From: Ww85 sp963745765
Lineage (GTDB): Bacteria; Desulfobacterota; Desulfobulbia; Desulfobulbales; Desulfocapsaceae
Assembly (NCBI GenBank): GCA_963745765.1
Contig: CAVUYQ010000033.1
Location: 62,001 to 126,000, forward strand
Length of the DNA: 64,000 bases
Reading direction: 5' to 3'
Shown here: positions 45,718 to 53,956 of the stretch, in pieces
Position numbering within the stretch: position 1 is the stretch's first letter
How the letters are laid out: every line of letters begins with the position of its first letter
The notes under the pieces: generated by a model
The model's database searches: none
The model's input: the letters and a program-made list of their open reading frames with translations, nothing else
What the model was told of the DNA's origin: nothing
Program-made: the position numbers and the translations under genes

Positions 45718-47103
45718 TTATTCCGATTTCTTGAAATCTTCTTTTTTCAGACCGTGAATTTTCATTTTATTATAGAGGGCTCTCGGTGTTAACCCGGCAA
45801 AGTGGGCGGATTCACCAATCCTCCCTCCGGTGTATTCCAGCAACTCTACAAGATATTTCCTTTCTGCCGACTGGTGAAGGAGATTTTTGTATGATTTCAG
45901 CGTTGTACCCGGACGAAATGCCTGATCGGCGAATTTTGTTGTATCCAGTACAGCATCAGGGAAAGGGTTGCTTGGGATCTGTATGAGGTCAGCGGTGATA
46001 ATCTCTTTACTGGCAAGCATCACGGCCCTTTCAATGACATTCTGTAGTTCCCGTATGTTTCCAAACCATGGAACGGAGAGAAGAATGCGCATGGCCTGCT
46101 CATCGACCCCTTTTACGTATTCCCTGCCGTTTCTTCTTTTTCGGTTTACAAAGTGTTGGACCAGCAGGGGGATGTCTTCCACCCTGTCACGCAGCGGCGG
46201 AACGTGAATTTGAAACACTGAAAGCCGGTAATAGAGGTCCGAGCGAAGCTGCCCTGAACTCAGTAACTCCAGCGGATCCGTGTTCGTGGCGCCTATCACC
46301 CTGAAATCGGTATGTATCTCCTGATTTCCTCCGAGTCTCTGCAGCGATTTTTCCTGGAGGACCCGCAATAACCTGATCTGCATGGCCGGAGACATTGATT
46401 CAATTTCGTCTAAAAAAAGGGTCCCGCCGGAAGAATGTTCAATCTTGCCGATATGCCGGTGATCGGCTCCGGAAAACGCACCTTTTTCAAATCCAAACAG
46501 CTCTGATTCAAGCAGGCTGTCAGGCAGTGCACCGCAATTTACTGCCATAAAGGGCCCGGCTCGACGTCGGGATTCATTATGGAAAATAGTGGCGAGAAGC
46601 TCTTTGCCTGTCCCTGTTTCACCTTGCATGAAGATTGGCGAATCGGTCGGCGCAATGTCTTTGACCAGATCAAGAAGCCGCTCCATAAGGCGACTTTTCG
46701 TGATAATGGCCTCGATACCCGGCTGGTCCTGGAAAAAGCCGGCGAGATACTTCTCTCGGTTCTGTTCCCGCCGGTTATGCATGAGTCGCGAAAAGATCTC
46801 TACGCATTTATGCAGCTCATCTTTCCCGATGATGGTCGCTTTTTCCGGCGCAATGCCATCAATAGCTCCGGAAAGAAGGAATATGTGGGGTGCTTGATGG
46901 GAGAGCAACAGCTCGGCCAGTGCAAGTTCAGAAGTCTCGGCATGTGGTGTCTCTATGACCCAGGCATCGAAGAGGCGGCTGAAAGCTGAGGAGTAGAATT
47001 CGGCAGCAGAATGGATATGAATAAAGGTGCAGGGCAGTGCCGCGAAGTTTTCTGCCAGTTCATCGTATCTATTGTTCAAGCCGAAGACGAGAATGTTATA
47101 CAT
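45718..47103 (-). CDS. Sigma-54-dependent activator (NtrC family) with degenerate receiver
   Basis: 461 residues. The N-terminal 110 residues look like a receiver fold but lack the usual acidic pocket (start MYNILVFGLNNRYDEL), so phosphorylation is unlikely. The AAA+ domain has Walker A GETGTGKEL, the sigma-54 contact loop GAFSGA (GAFTGA in most), Walker B GGTLFLDEIESM, and the arginine-finger region. The C terminus is a Fis-type HTH (GGRIGESAHFAGLTPRALYN). It is divergent from the gene at 47325, which may be a target. Confidence 0.9.
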   Translation of the reverse strand: MYNILVFGLNNRYDELAENFAALPCTFIHIHSAAEFYSSAFSRLFDAWVIETPHAETSELALAELLLSHQAPHIFLLSGAIDGIAPEKATIIGKDELHKCVEIFSRLMHNRREQNREKYLAGFFQDQPGIEAIITKSRLMERLLDLVKDIAPTDSPIFMQGETGTGKELLATIFHNESRRRAGPFMAVNCGALPDSLLESELFGFEKGAFSGADHRHIGKIEHSSGGTLFLDEIESMSPAMQIRLLRVLQEKSLQRLGGNQEIHTDFRVIGATNTDPLELLSSGQLRSDLYYRLSVFQIHVPPLRDRVEDIPLLVQHFVNRKRRNGREYVKGVDEQAMRILLSVPWFGNIRELQNVIERAVMLASKEIITADLIQIPSNPFPDAVLDTTKFADQAFRPGTTLKSYKNLLHQSAERKYLVELLEYTGGRIGESAHFAGLTPRALYNKMKIHGLKKEDFKKSE

Positions 47104-47324
47104 TGTAGGTAACTACTCCTCTATTGATGAAGGCCCGCCCGGTCCGGCTCTGTTTTTGCGTCGATTGATCCTAACCTAATACGGGCATTTCATCCTTTTT
47201 GTCAACTATTTATAACTGACGTGTGCAGAGTGCAGGGTTTATGCTTATTATACACATCGGTGGCGTAAACAAAGCGTCAGGAAAAATGAGAAACGGTTGC
47301 CAAATATGACAGGCAGGAATTGAG

Positions 47325-47945
47325 ATGAAATGGAATATTCAGGATATCGCTTTTCTTCACTCTCCCGATGTCTTCTCCGGTGCATTTGATAATGTCATGA
47401 TGCAGGAAAGACATGAGCGACAGATGATGATAAAGCTCGAGCTTCTTAAAGACGCTATTGCCCGGGAGACTGATCCGCTGAAGGCGATGGTAAAACTGCA
47501 CAAAAAAGATCATCTCCCGTTCCTGTTGAATAACCAGGAACTCTTCAGGGAAAGCGGCAGGCTGGAGGAAGCGGTTCTCTACTTGTATTGTCGACAGCAT
47601 GGCCCGTTCCAGTCGGCTGGTGATGTCGATCTCTGGGGCCGTTTGTTTGAAGGGTGTGACAACACGATATTGTATGGACTTGGCGATCCTGTCGGCTTTG
47701 CTTCAGCCACCGTCTACCGGGGCGCGGTAATGGGAAGCCGGAGAAGCTTGAGCTGGTCAGCTGACAGGCGGACGGCTGAGTGGTATGCCGAGCGCTGGAA
47801 GGGTCCTGTTGGCGGAGGGGAAATATATGAGGTCGATGTAACCAGCAAAGATGTTCTTCTTTGTCTGAAGAAGAGTCGTGAAGCGGAGATAATACTTGCT
47901 CCGCAATTCATCAAATCAGCGGACCTAAGAGTCTTTCATCCGTAA
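47325..47945 (+). CDS. Possible ADP-ribosyltransferase-fold protein
   Basis: 206 residues. The N-terminal half is helical. The C-terminal half follows the order seen in R-S-E ADP-ribosyltransferases: Arg132 in VYRG, a Ser-rich strand SLSWSADRRTAEWYA (Ser143/145) followed by EIYEVDVTSKDVL, and an E-x-E in REAEIILAPQF (Glu186 and Glu188). This is inference from motif order, not a recognised named family. No signal peptide. It is divergent from a sigma-54 activator gene, about 220 bases away. Confidence 0.55.
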   Translation: MKWNIQDIAFLHSPDVFSGAFDNVMMQERHERQMMIKLELLKDAIARETDPLKAMVKLHKKDHLPFLLNNQELFRESGRLEEAVLYLYCRQHGPFQSAGDVDLWGRLFEGCDNTILYGLGDPVGFASATVYRGAVMGSRRSLSWSADRRTAEWYAERWKGPVGGGEIYEVDVTSKDVLLCLKKSREAEIILAPQFIKSADLRVFHP

Positions 47946-48146
47946 GTGCCTATTGGTGTGGCTCTCATATCCTCTTCCCGTCTTACTGCTCCGTCAGGTA
48001 GATGAGACCAGGCATGGGTTTTCCCTGGACGGTTCTGATTCCATTTTTATAGGGAAGCTTTTGATGGCAATACGGGACCTCACATTTGCATCATGTGGCG
48101 TCAGATAAACAGAAGGTAACTTTTACAGACCAGGGGTATCATTATC

Positions 48147-49304
48147 ATGCTCGATTTTAACTTTGTAAATCCCACTCACATATTGTTCGGTAAAGGGAAA
48201 ATTGCCGAAATTGAAAACAGAATCCCTGCCGGGAGTCGAGTGCTCGTAACATATGGGGGCGGAAGTGTTAAGAAGAATGGCACGCTGGATGAGGTACGTG
48301 CCGCCCTCGGTAATCATACAATATTCGAATTCAGTGGTATAGAACCCAATCCCTCTTACGAGACCCTGATGAAAGCCGTGGATATGGTACATACAAATTC
48401 CATTGATTTTCTTCTGGCAGTTGGTGGCGGTTCTGTTATTGATGGGACAAAGTTCATTGCAGCAGCAGCTATGTTCGAAGGAGACCCCTGGGATATTATG
48501 GTGAAACACGGGGCGGGTGTTCTTAAGGCCTTGCCTTTTGGTTCGGTATTGACGCTGCCGGCTACCGGGTCGGAAATGAATAACGGCGGCGTCGTGACAC
48601 GCACATCACTGAAGGCGAAACTGGCCTTTATGAGTCCGTGTGTGTTTCCGCTCTTTTCTGTGCTGGATCCTGAAAAAACCTATACGCTCCCATCCCGGCA
48701 AATCAGCAACGGCGTGGTTGATGCTTTTGTCCACGTTGCTGAGCAATATCTCACGTATCCCGTGAACGCAAAAGTCCAGGACCGATTTGCTGAAGGACTG
48801 CTGCTGACGCTGATTGAAGAAGGACCAAAAGCGCTTGGAAATCCAAAAGATTACGAAGTGCGATCCAATTTGATGTGGGTTGCAACGCTGGCTTTAAATG
48901 GATTAATCGGGGCCGGAGTACCGCAAGACTGGGCCACCCATATGATTGGCCATGAAATAACCGCCCTGCACGGCCTTGACCATGCCCAGACACTTGCGGT
49001 GATCCTCCCCAGCCTGTTGACGGTATGTAAAATGAACAAAAGAGAAAAATTGCTCCAATATGCTGAGCGTGTCTGGGCAATTAAAGAAGGTGACAGTGAT
49101 CAGCGTATAGATGCGGCTATTGAGCAGACCCGTCGTTTCTTTGAACTGATGCAGGTAAAAACACACTTATCCGATTATGGCATTGGCAAAGACAGTATCC
49201 CGCATCTTCTTGAGCAGTTAAAGGCCCATGGCATGAATTCTTTGGGTGAACACCAGGATGTTACTCCTGATATAAGCAAGAAAATCCTGGAAAGGAGTTT
49301 GTAG
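48147..49304 (+). CDS. Iron-containing alcohol dehydrogenase (YqhD/BdhA-like)
   Basis: 385 residues, type III ADH. Seen: NPTHILFGKGKI, the NAD(P)-binding AVGGGSVIDGTKFIA, LTLPATGSEMNNGGV, and the metal-binding His residues in MIGHEITALHGLDHAQTLAV. The layout matches butanol dehydrogenase/YqhD, which reduces aldehydes with NADPH or NADH. It stands alone and precedes an OYE-family reductase on the same strand. Confidence 0.92.
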   Translation: MLDFNFVNPTHILFGKGKIAEIENRIPAGSRVLVTYGGGSVKKNGTLDEVRAALGNHTIFEFSGIEPNPSYETLMKAVDMVHTNSIDFLLAVGGGSVIDGTKFIAAAAMFEGDPWDIMVKHGAGVLKALPFGSVLTLPATGSEMNNGGVVTRTSLKAKLAFMSPCVFPLFSVLDPEKTYTLPSRQISNGVVDAFVHVAEQYLTYPVNAKVQDRFAEGLLLTLIEEGPKALGNPKDYEVRSNLMWVATLALNGLIGAGVPQDWATHMIGHEITALHGLDHAQTLAVILPSLLTVCKMNKREKLLQYAERVWAIKEGDSDQRIDAAIEQTRRFFELMQVKTHLSDYGIGKDSIPHLLEQLKAHGMNSLGEHQDVTPDISKKILERSL

Positions 49305-49439
49305 AACGCAGCTCTGATGTACAGCAGCTCCAATTGATGCAGCAGATGAATCGTTGTAAACCCTCTTGATGGGGCATTTGGAGTAAAAGAATGTTATTTT
49401 CATCTCAATGCAGTTTGAATCTTTTGCGAAGGGGAAAAA

Positions 49440-50543
49440 ATGGCCGGACTATTTGAAACAACAGAACTCAATGGAATGAAGATAAAAAACCGTTTTGTAA
49501 GATCTGCAACCTACGAGGCAATGGCAGGACTTGATGGCATCGTGCAGGACCAGCTATGCGGTTGCATGGAGGAACTCAGCCGTGGAGAGGTCGGGCTTAT
49601 CATTACCGGTCATGCTTATGTGACAAAAAGGGGACAGGCAGGTCCCCGCCAGATGGGCATCTATTCCGACGCCATGATTGACGGTCTCAGGCGTATTACT
49701 TCGGTCGTTCACGAAAATGGCGGAGTTATTGCGGTGCAGCTTGCCCATGCCGGTCAACGGGGCATAGCAAAAGATCAGTATGCAGCCATCGGGCCTTCAG
49801 AACTATTTGCAGCTGGTGCTAAAATAGCCGCCGAAATGACAGCGGACGACATTAAATCAACCATAAGCGATTTTGGCGATGCGGCTGAAAGAGCCGTCAA
49901 ATCAGCTTTTGATGCCATTCAGATCCACGCTGCTCACGGCTATTTGTTGAGCCAATTTCTCTCTCCACATTATAACAGGAGAAATGACCGTTATGGTGGA
50001 AAGCTTGAGAACAGGGCACGATTGCTTCTCGAGGTGTACTCAGAAATCAGACAGAGGGTTGGCACGTCATTTCCACTCATGGTCAAGATCAATTCGGAGG
50101 ATTTTCTTGAAGGCGGGTTTACCGTAGAAGAGATGATCGAGGTTGCCCATATGCTTGAAGATTGTGGAATGGACGCCATAGAAATGAGCGGCGGAACCTT
50201 TCAGTCAGGAAAATTCATTCCATCCAGAGTCGGTACATCAATTTCCGAAGAGAGGGAAGTTTACTATAGAAAGGCTGCCGAAGCCTTCAAGAAGGAAATA
50301 AAGACCCCTCTTCTCCTCGTGGGAGGATTTCTGTCCTTTGCTATTGTAAACGAAGCCGTCGTTTCAGGCCTTGCCGACTACGTTGCCCTCTCACGCCCAT
50401 TCATAAGGGAACCACGCCTTGTCAGCAGGTGGGCAGGCGGAGACAGGACCAAGGCGAAATGTATTTCCTGCAATAAATGCTTCTCAACGCTCTCCACGGA
50501 GGAAGCTCTCCACTGTGCCGTTGAAAAAAAGAGTAAGGAGTAA
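49440..50543 (+). CDS. NADH:flavin oxidoreductase (Old Yellow Enzyme family)
   Basis: 367 residues, TIM barrel with FMN. Seen: LFETTELNGMKIKNRFVRSA, VQLAHAGQRG, the catalytic-site pair in IQIHAAHGYLLSQFLSPHYN then RRNDRYGG, and VGGFLS near the C terminus. The C terminus retains CISCNKCF, similar to 4Fe-4S ligand motifs of the larger 2,4-dienoyl-CoA reductase group, but the second domain of those enzymes is absent. Substrate unknown; probably an enone or xenobiotic-type reductase. Confidence 0.9.
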   Translation: MAGLFETTELNGMKIKNRFVRSATYEAMAGLDGIVQDQLCGCMEELSRGEVGLIITGHAYVTKRGQAGPRQMGIYSDAMIDGLRRITSVVHENGGVIAVQLAHAGQRGIAKDQYAAIGPSELFAAGAKIAAEMTADDIKSTISDFGDAAERAVKSAFDAIQIHAAHGYLLSQFLSPHYNRRNDRYGGKLENRARLLLEVYSEIRQRVGTSFPLMVKINSEDFLEGGFTVEEMIEVAHMLEDCGMDAIEMSGGTFQSGKFIPSRVGTSISEEREVYYRKAAEAFKKEIKTPLLLVGGFLSFAIVNEAVVSGLADYVALSRPFIREPRLVSRWAGGDRTKAKCISCNKCFSTLSTEEALHCAVEKKSKE

Positions 50544-50720
50544 ATGGTGGTCAGCAACTCAGGCAATAACGGAGAGAGTGCAAATTGCACATTCCCAATA
50601 CACTGGATTTACTACAACAAATCATTTTTTCAATGATATATCTGCATTTTGATGAGATGTTCGGGGTGCAGCTCGTTATGTCCGCGCCGGGTTGAGCGTG
50701 ACCGGGGTGCAAAGGTGCTC

Positions 50721-51608
50721 TCAGGCTTTACGCTTATCAAACAAGGTGAACAGGGCGGCATGGTCAAGATCTGAGCCGCCGGCGGCGATGAGACGATCGT
50801 AGAGATCCCGGGAAAGTGCGGTGGCCGGCATTTCTATTCCGAGACTGGCTGCAAGCTCCAGGGCCTGATGCATATCTTTGCGCTGAATGGTGCACTTGGC
50901 ACCGGGTATGAAAACATTATCAACCATACGCTGCCCATGTACCTCCAGGATTCGGGAGTCGGCGAACCCCCCCTTCAGGGCCTCCCGAACCTTGCCCGGA
51001 TCGACCCCGGCGGCTTTTGCCAGCGCCAATGCCTCGGCAGCGGCACCTATATTGAGTCCCACGATTACCTGGTTGGCTGCCTTGGCAACCTGTCCGGCAC
51101 CGATGGCACCAACATGGGTGATGCGTTCACCGAGAATTTCAAGAATGGGCAAGGCCTGCCTGAAAGCTTCTGCTGATCCGCCTGCCATGATGGTCAGGTT
51201 AGCGGATTTGGCACCAATGTCTCCACCTGAGACGGGTGCATCAACGTAAAGGCCTCCTTTTCCCTCGATCCGGGCAGCAAAGCCCCTGGTCGCGGGAACG
51301 GCCGTGGTTCCCATGTCAATGACAAGCGCTCCGGCTCTCAGGCTGGAAAAAACACCGTTATCCCCAAAGAGAACAGCCTCAACAGCGGCAGTATCTGATA
51401 CCATGATAACAATGGTATCGGTCCTGCCGGCAACTTCCGCCGGGGTTGCAACGGCAACAGCTCCTTCCGCCGACATCTCCAGCCGCGCTTTTTCCGAACG
51501 GTTGGTAACAACCATGCCGGCCCCTGCCCGCATCAGGTTGCGGCACATTGGTTTGCCCATCAGGCCAAGGCCGATAAAGCCGATGGTTTTGTCTTTAAAA
51601 ATGCTCAT
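50721..51608 (-). CDS. 3-hydroxyisobutyrate dehydrogenase-like NAD(P) oxidoreductase
   Basis: 295 residues from ATG 51608, chosen for GAGGAGAC before it; the frame is open to 51695. N-terminal NAD(P) motif GFIGLGLMGKPMCRNL; substrate motif DAPVSGGDIGAKSANLTIMA; catalytic Lys in GQVAKAANQVIVG. The family covers 3-hydroxyisobutyrate dehydrogenase, tartronate semialdehyde reductase and related beta-hydroxyacid dehydrogenases; the sequence alone does not fix the substrate. Confidence 0.9.
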   Translation of the reverse strand: MSIFKDKTIGFIGLGLMGKPMCRNLMRAGAGMVVTNRSEKARLEMSAEGAVAVATPAEVAGRTDTIVIMVSDTAAVEAVLFGDNGVFSSLRAGALVIDMGTTAVPATRGFAARIEGKGGLYVDAPVSGGDIGAKSANLTIMAGGSAEAFRQALPILEILGERITHVGAIGAGQVAKAANQVIVGLNIGAAAEALALAKAAGVDPGKVREALKGGFADSRILEVHGQRMVDNVFIPGAKCTIQRKDMHQALELAASLGIEMPATALSRDLYDRLIAAGGSDLDHAALFTLFDKRKA

Positions 51609-51703
51609 GGCTGTCTCCTCTATGGTATAACCCGGTAATATGAAGTCGTTATGATTTCCGGCAGACCGATGGTCGGCAGAAACCTGACATCTCAACTAGC
51701 ATA

Positions 51704-52519
51704 CTAATGTACCCGAGACAATACTTTTGTGCAGGATGAAAGAATCCGGGCTGAAATTACCCGCAGATAGGTAAAGGGCGATTTTCTTACAATACTCCCC
51801 AGGTGGATAAATGTCTTCCTGGCCAGTTGCCGGCCGCTTTCGGTGAGGAATTCCGTATTGATTGTCTCTTCAACAAATCGGGAAGAGAGCGGTTCCTCCT
51901 TGTGCTGATCTTCAAGCCGGGCAATGAGAATCGCATCATTGAGCGTGTTGCTCTCAGAAGAGTTACCGTCCTCGGGATCTGATAACAGGGCGCAGACTTC
52001 TTTCCGGACCGCTTCTTTCGCTCCAAGTTTTGCAAGGATTGCCGAAGCGATTACCAGGCTTTCCTGTCTGATCAGTTCGGGAGCGTCGCTGTTGTGTTTG
52101 CTGCGTGCCTCGTCGCGACCGATATTATTGAGATAGGCGGCACAGAGAATGACGGCAAGATTCGCGCCTTCTTCTTTTCCTATCATCTCGGCATAACGGG
52201 CTACCCGGGACAGGTGGCCGATACGCTTGAAATCGGTCTTATAGTAGCGTTTCATCTCCACGGCAACCTTGTCTTTGAGCAGATTGTCCTGAGACCCGAT
52301 AAACGCTTCCGGCAGGGTGCCGATACATTGTTCTGCATACTTGCAGTAGGCAGCGCAACCGAAGTCCATCTTGGGATTGACAAACCGGTGTCCGCACCCT
52401 TTGCAGGTACGGGTGGTATCATCTTTATAGAACTCAACCTGTTTGCCGCATTCCGGGCAATTGACGTCAAAAATCGCGTCGGCATCCCAATACTGCATAT
52501 CCTGTCCGGGACATTTCAT
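51704..52519 (-). CDS. Zinc-ribbon HD-domain protein
   Basis: 271 residues. The N terminus has a rubredoxin-like zinc ribbon: CPECGKQVEFYKDD then CKGCGHRFVNPKMDFGCAAYC, followed by CKYAEQC. The rest is HD-type helical, with HLSRVARYAEMIGKEEG and AVILCAAYLNNIGRDE. This domain pair is recurrent in Desulfobacterota and other anaerobes with C1 or hydrogen metabolism and may be a phosphohydrolase, but activity is unknown. It lies 9 bases beyond the frame-open 5' end of the neighbouring dehydrogenase and shares its strand. Confidence 0.75.
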   Translation of the reverse strand: MKCPGQDMQYWDADAIFDVNCPECGKQVEFYKDDTTRTCKGCGHRFVNPKMDFGCAAYCKYAEQCIGTLPEAFIGSQDNLLKDKVAVEMKRYYKTDFKRIGHLSRVARYAEMIGKEEGANLAVILCAAYLNNIGRDEARSKHNSDAPELIRQESLVIASAILAKLGAKEAVRKEVCALLSDPEDGNSSESNTLNDAILIARLEDQHKEEPLSSRFVEETINTEFLTESGRQLARKTFIHLGSIVRKSPFTYLRVISARILSSCTKVLSRVH

Positions 52520-53076
52520 GGCCTGATCCCCTTTTTGTGTGTTTAGCCTTTTGCTAAGTGTCGGTCACGGTTCATTGCCTCTTTCACTATACAATAACGC
52601 ATCATCAACTCTTTGCCTTTGACCTAGGTCAAGAGCCGGCGTTGTGGCTGGTAAACTTGCAATTATGGTGAAAAACAACCGCGTGATCCGTCTGCAACAG
52701 TCAGGGGCAGGGGGACCGACTGGCCGATAAGCGGGGCGTCGGGTGAGACGGTTTGCCTGGTGAAAAATTGAGATTAGATGATTGACAAAACCTCCGATGT
52801 AAAAGTACTATAACGACAACTTAATATTAGATTCATAATATTTGAACTGTGTTGTTTTTCCATGCCTGCCAGGGGTTCTTGCACGGGGCGTTAAGAGCTG
52901 TAACTGGCGGGATGTTTTTTTGATTACGGGACTCTGGTTACCCGGCCATCAGCTTTTTATGTAGTCCGGCCGGGCTGCCCCCGCTGCTTTTTGCCGGATA
53001 GTTTGCCTGATTGTTGATGAAAGCACTTGTTTTGAACTACTTCTAGAAGCAGTAAAAGCTAACAAGAGGAGGTTCG
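52520..53076. other. Regulatory intergenic region, 557 bp
   Basis: Divergent between the HD protein (minus) and the met-hdr cluster (plus). No gene supported. The 3' part holds a GC-rich structured stretch (52925-53000, separate entry) that would be in the leader of the cluster, ending with GAGGAGG before ATG 53077. Confidence 0.5.
52925..53000 (+). promoter_or_regulatory. Structured leader of the met-hdr cluster, possible riboswitch
   Basis: CCCGGCC (52941-52947) pairs with GGCCGGG (52968-52974). Flanking GGGACT and AGTCC and the later CCGGGCTGCCCCCGCTGC and TGCCGGA can form further helices. The arrangement has some similarity to Moco-type riboswitch leaders, but I could not match a consensus, so it is only a candidate cis-regulatory RNA or attenuator. 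Confidence 0.3.
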
Positions 53077-53952
53077 ATGGAAGCCACTACCCGCAGTTAT
53101 TCCCCCAGCTCGACCCACTTGATTGCCGAGATAGACCCGCCAAGAGGGACAAATCTTGACACATTTCTCTCATCAGCCCTGAGTATCAGGGGAAGGGTGG
53201 AGACGATCAGGGTTACCGACAACGAACATGCCATCCTGCGCATGTCACCGCTCGCACCATGTCTTGCGCTGAAGGAGAGAGGCGTGACGCCCAGTATGGT
53301 GATAAATGGGCGGGATCGCAACAGGATTTCCTTCCAGGCTGATTTGCTCTGCGCCTCGAACCTTGGCATAACTGACGTTGTCATAAAAGAAGGGCATGAT
53401 CCGAAGGAAGGGGACCAGCCGTTAGCACGCAGTAGCGGGGACCTTGATCTTCCCATTATGCTCTCATGTATCTCTATGCTGAACTCCGGCAGGGATCTGG
53501 CGGGTGAGCCGCTCGACGGGGCTACCGATTTTACTATCGGGGTGTATATAGAACTCTCGGATGACGTCAACTTCAACCGTGAGCGGGCGGAGTATTTTCT
53601 CAGACTCAAGGATTACGGCGTCAACTCCGTGACGCTCAGTCCAACCTATGACCTTAATATTATAGAACAGTTTCTTCCGTTTGCCGAACAAACCGGTATC
53701 AAGCTTTATACTTCTTTGATGTTTCTCAAGTCCGTGACCATGATCAGGTATCTGAACAATCTGCCTGGTGTTCCGTCGATACCTCAGGAATTTTTGAAAC
53801 AGATGATGCAGGCATCGGATAAAAAAAATCTGGGGATGAAAGTTGCCGCAGATTTTCTGAAGGAACTGGCGCAGATCGGTGACGGGATTGTTTTGCTTTC
53901 CCTTGGCTGGAAAGAAAAGTTACCGGAATTTCTGGATCTTATAGAACGGTAG
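53077..53952 (+). CDS. Methylenetetrahydrofolate reductase-like protein (MetF paralogue)
   Basis: 291 residues, MetF/MTHFR TIM-barrel fold. Seen: HLIAEIDPPRGTNLDTFLSS at the N terminus with the family Glu, IRVTDNEHAILRMSPLAPC, NRISFQADLLCASNLGITDV, and VIKEGHDPKEGD where canonical MetF has LSGDHQKFGDDP. The active-site and FAD regions are present but divergent, compared with the second metF at 61708. It opens the cluster, 4 bases before the kinase gene. It may reduce methylene-H4folate or serve as a variant or regulatory subunit. Confidence 0.75.
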   Translation: MEATTRSYSPSSTHLIAEIDPPRGTNLDTFLSSALSIRGRVETIRVTDNEHAILRMSPLAPCLALKERGVTPSMVINGRDRNRISFQADLLCASNLGITDVVIKEGHDPKEGDQPLARSSGDLDLPIMLSCISMLNSGRDLAGEPLDGATDFTIGVYIELSDDVNFNRERAEYFLRLKDYGVNSVTLSPTYDLNIIEQFLPFAEQTGIKLYTSLMFLKSVTMIRYLNNLPGVPSIPQEFLKQMMQASDKKNLGMKVAADFLKELAQIGDGIVLLSLGWKEKLPEFLDLIER

Positions 53953-53956
53953 GCAG

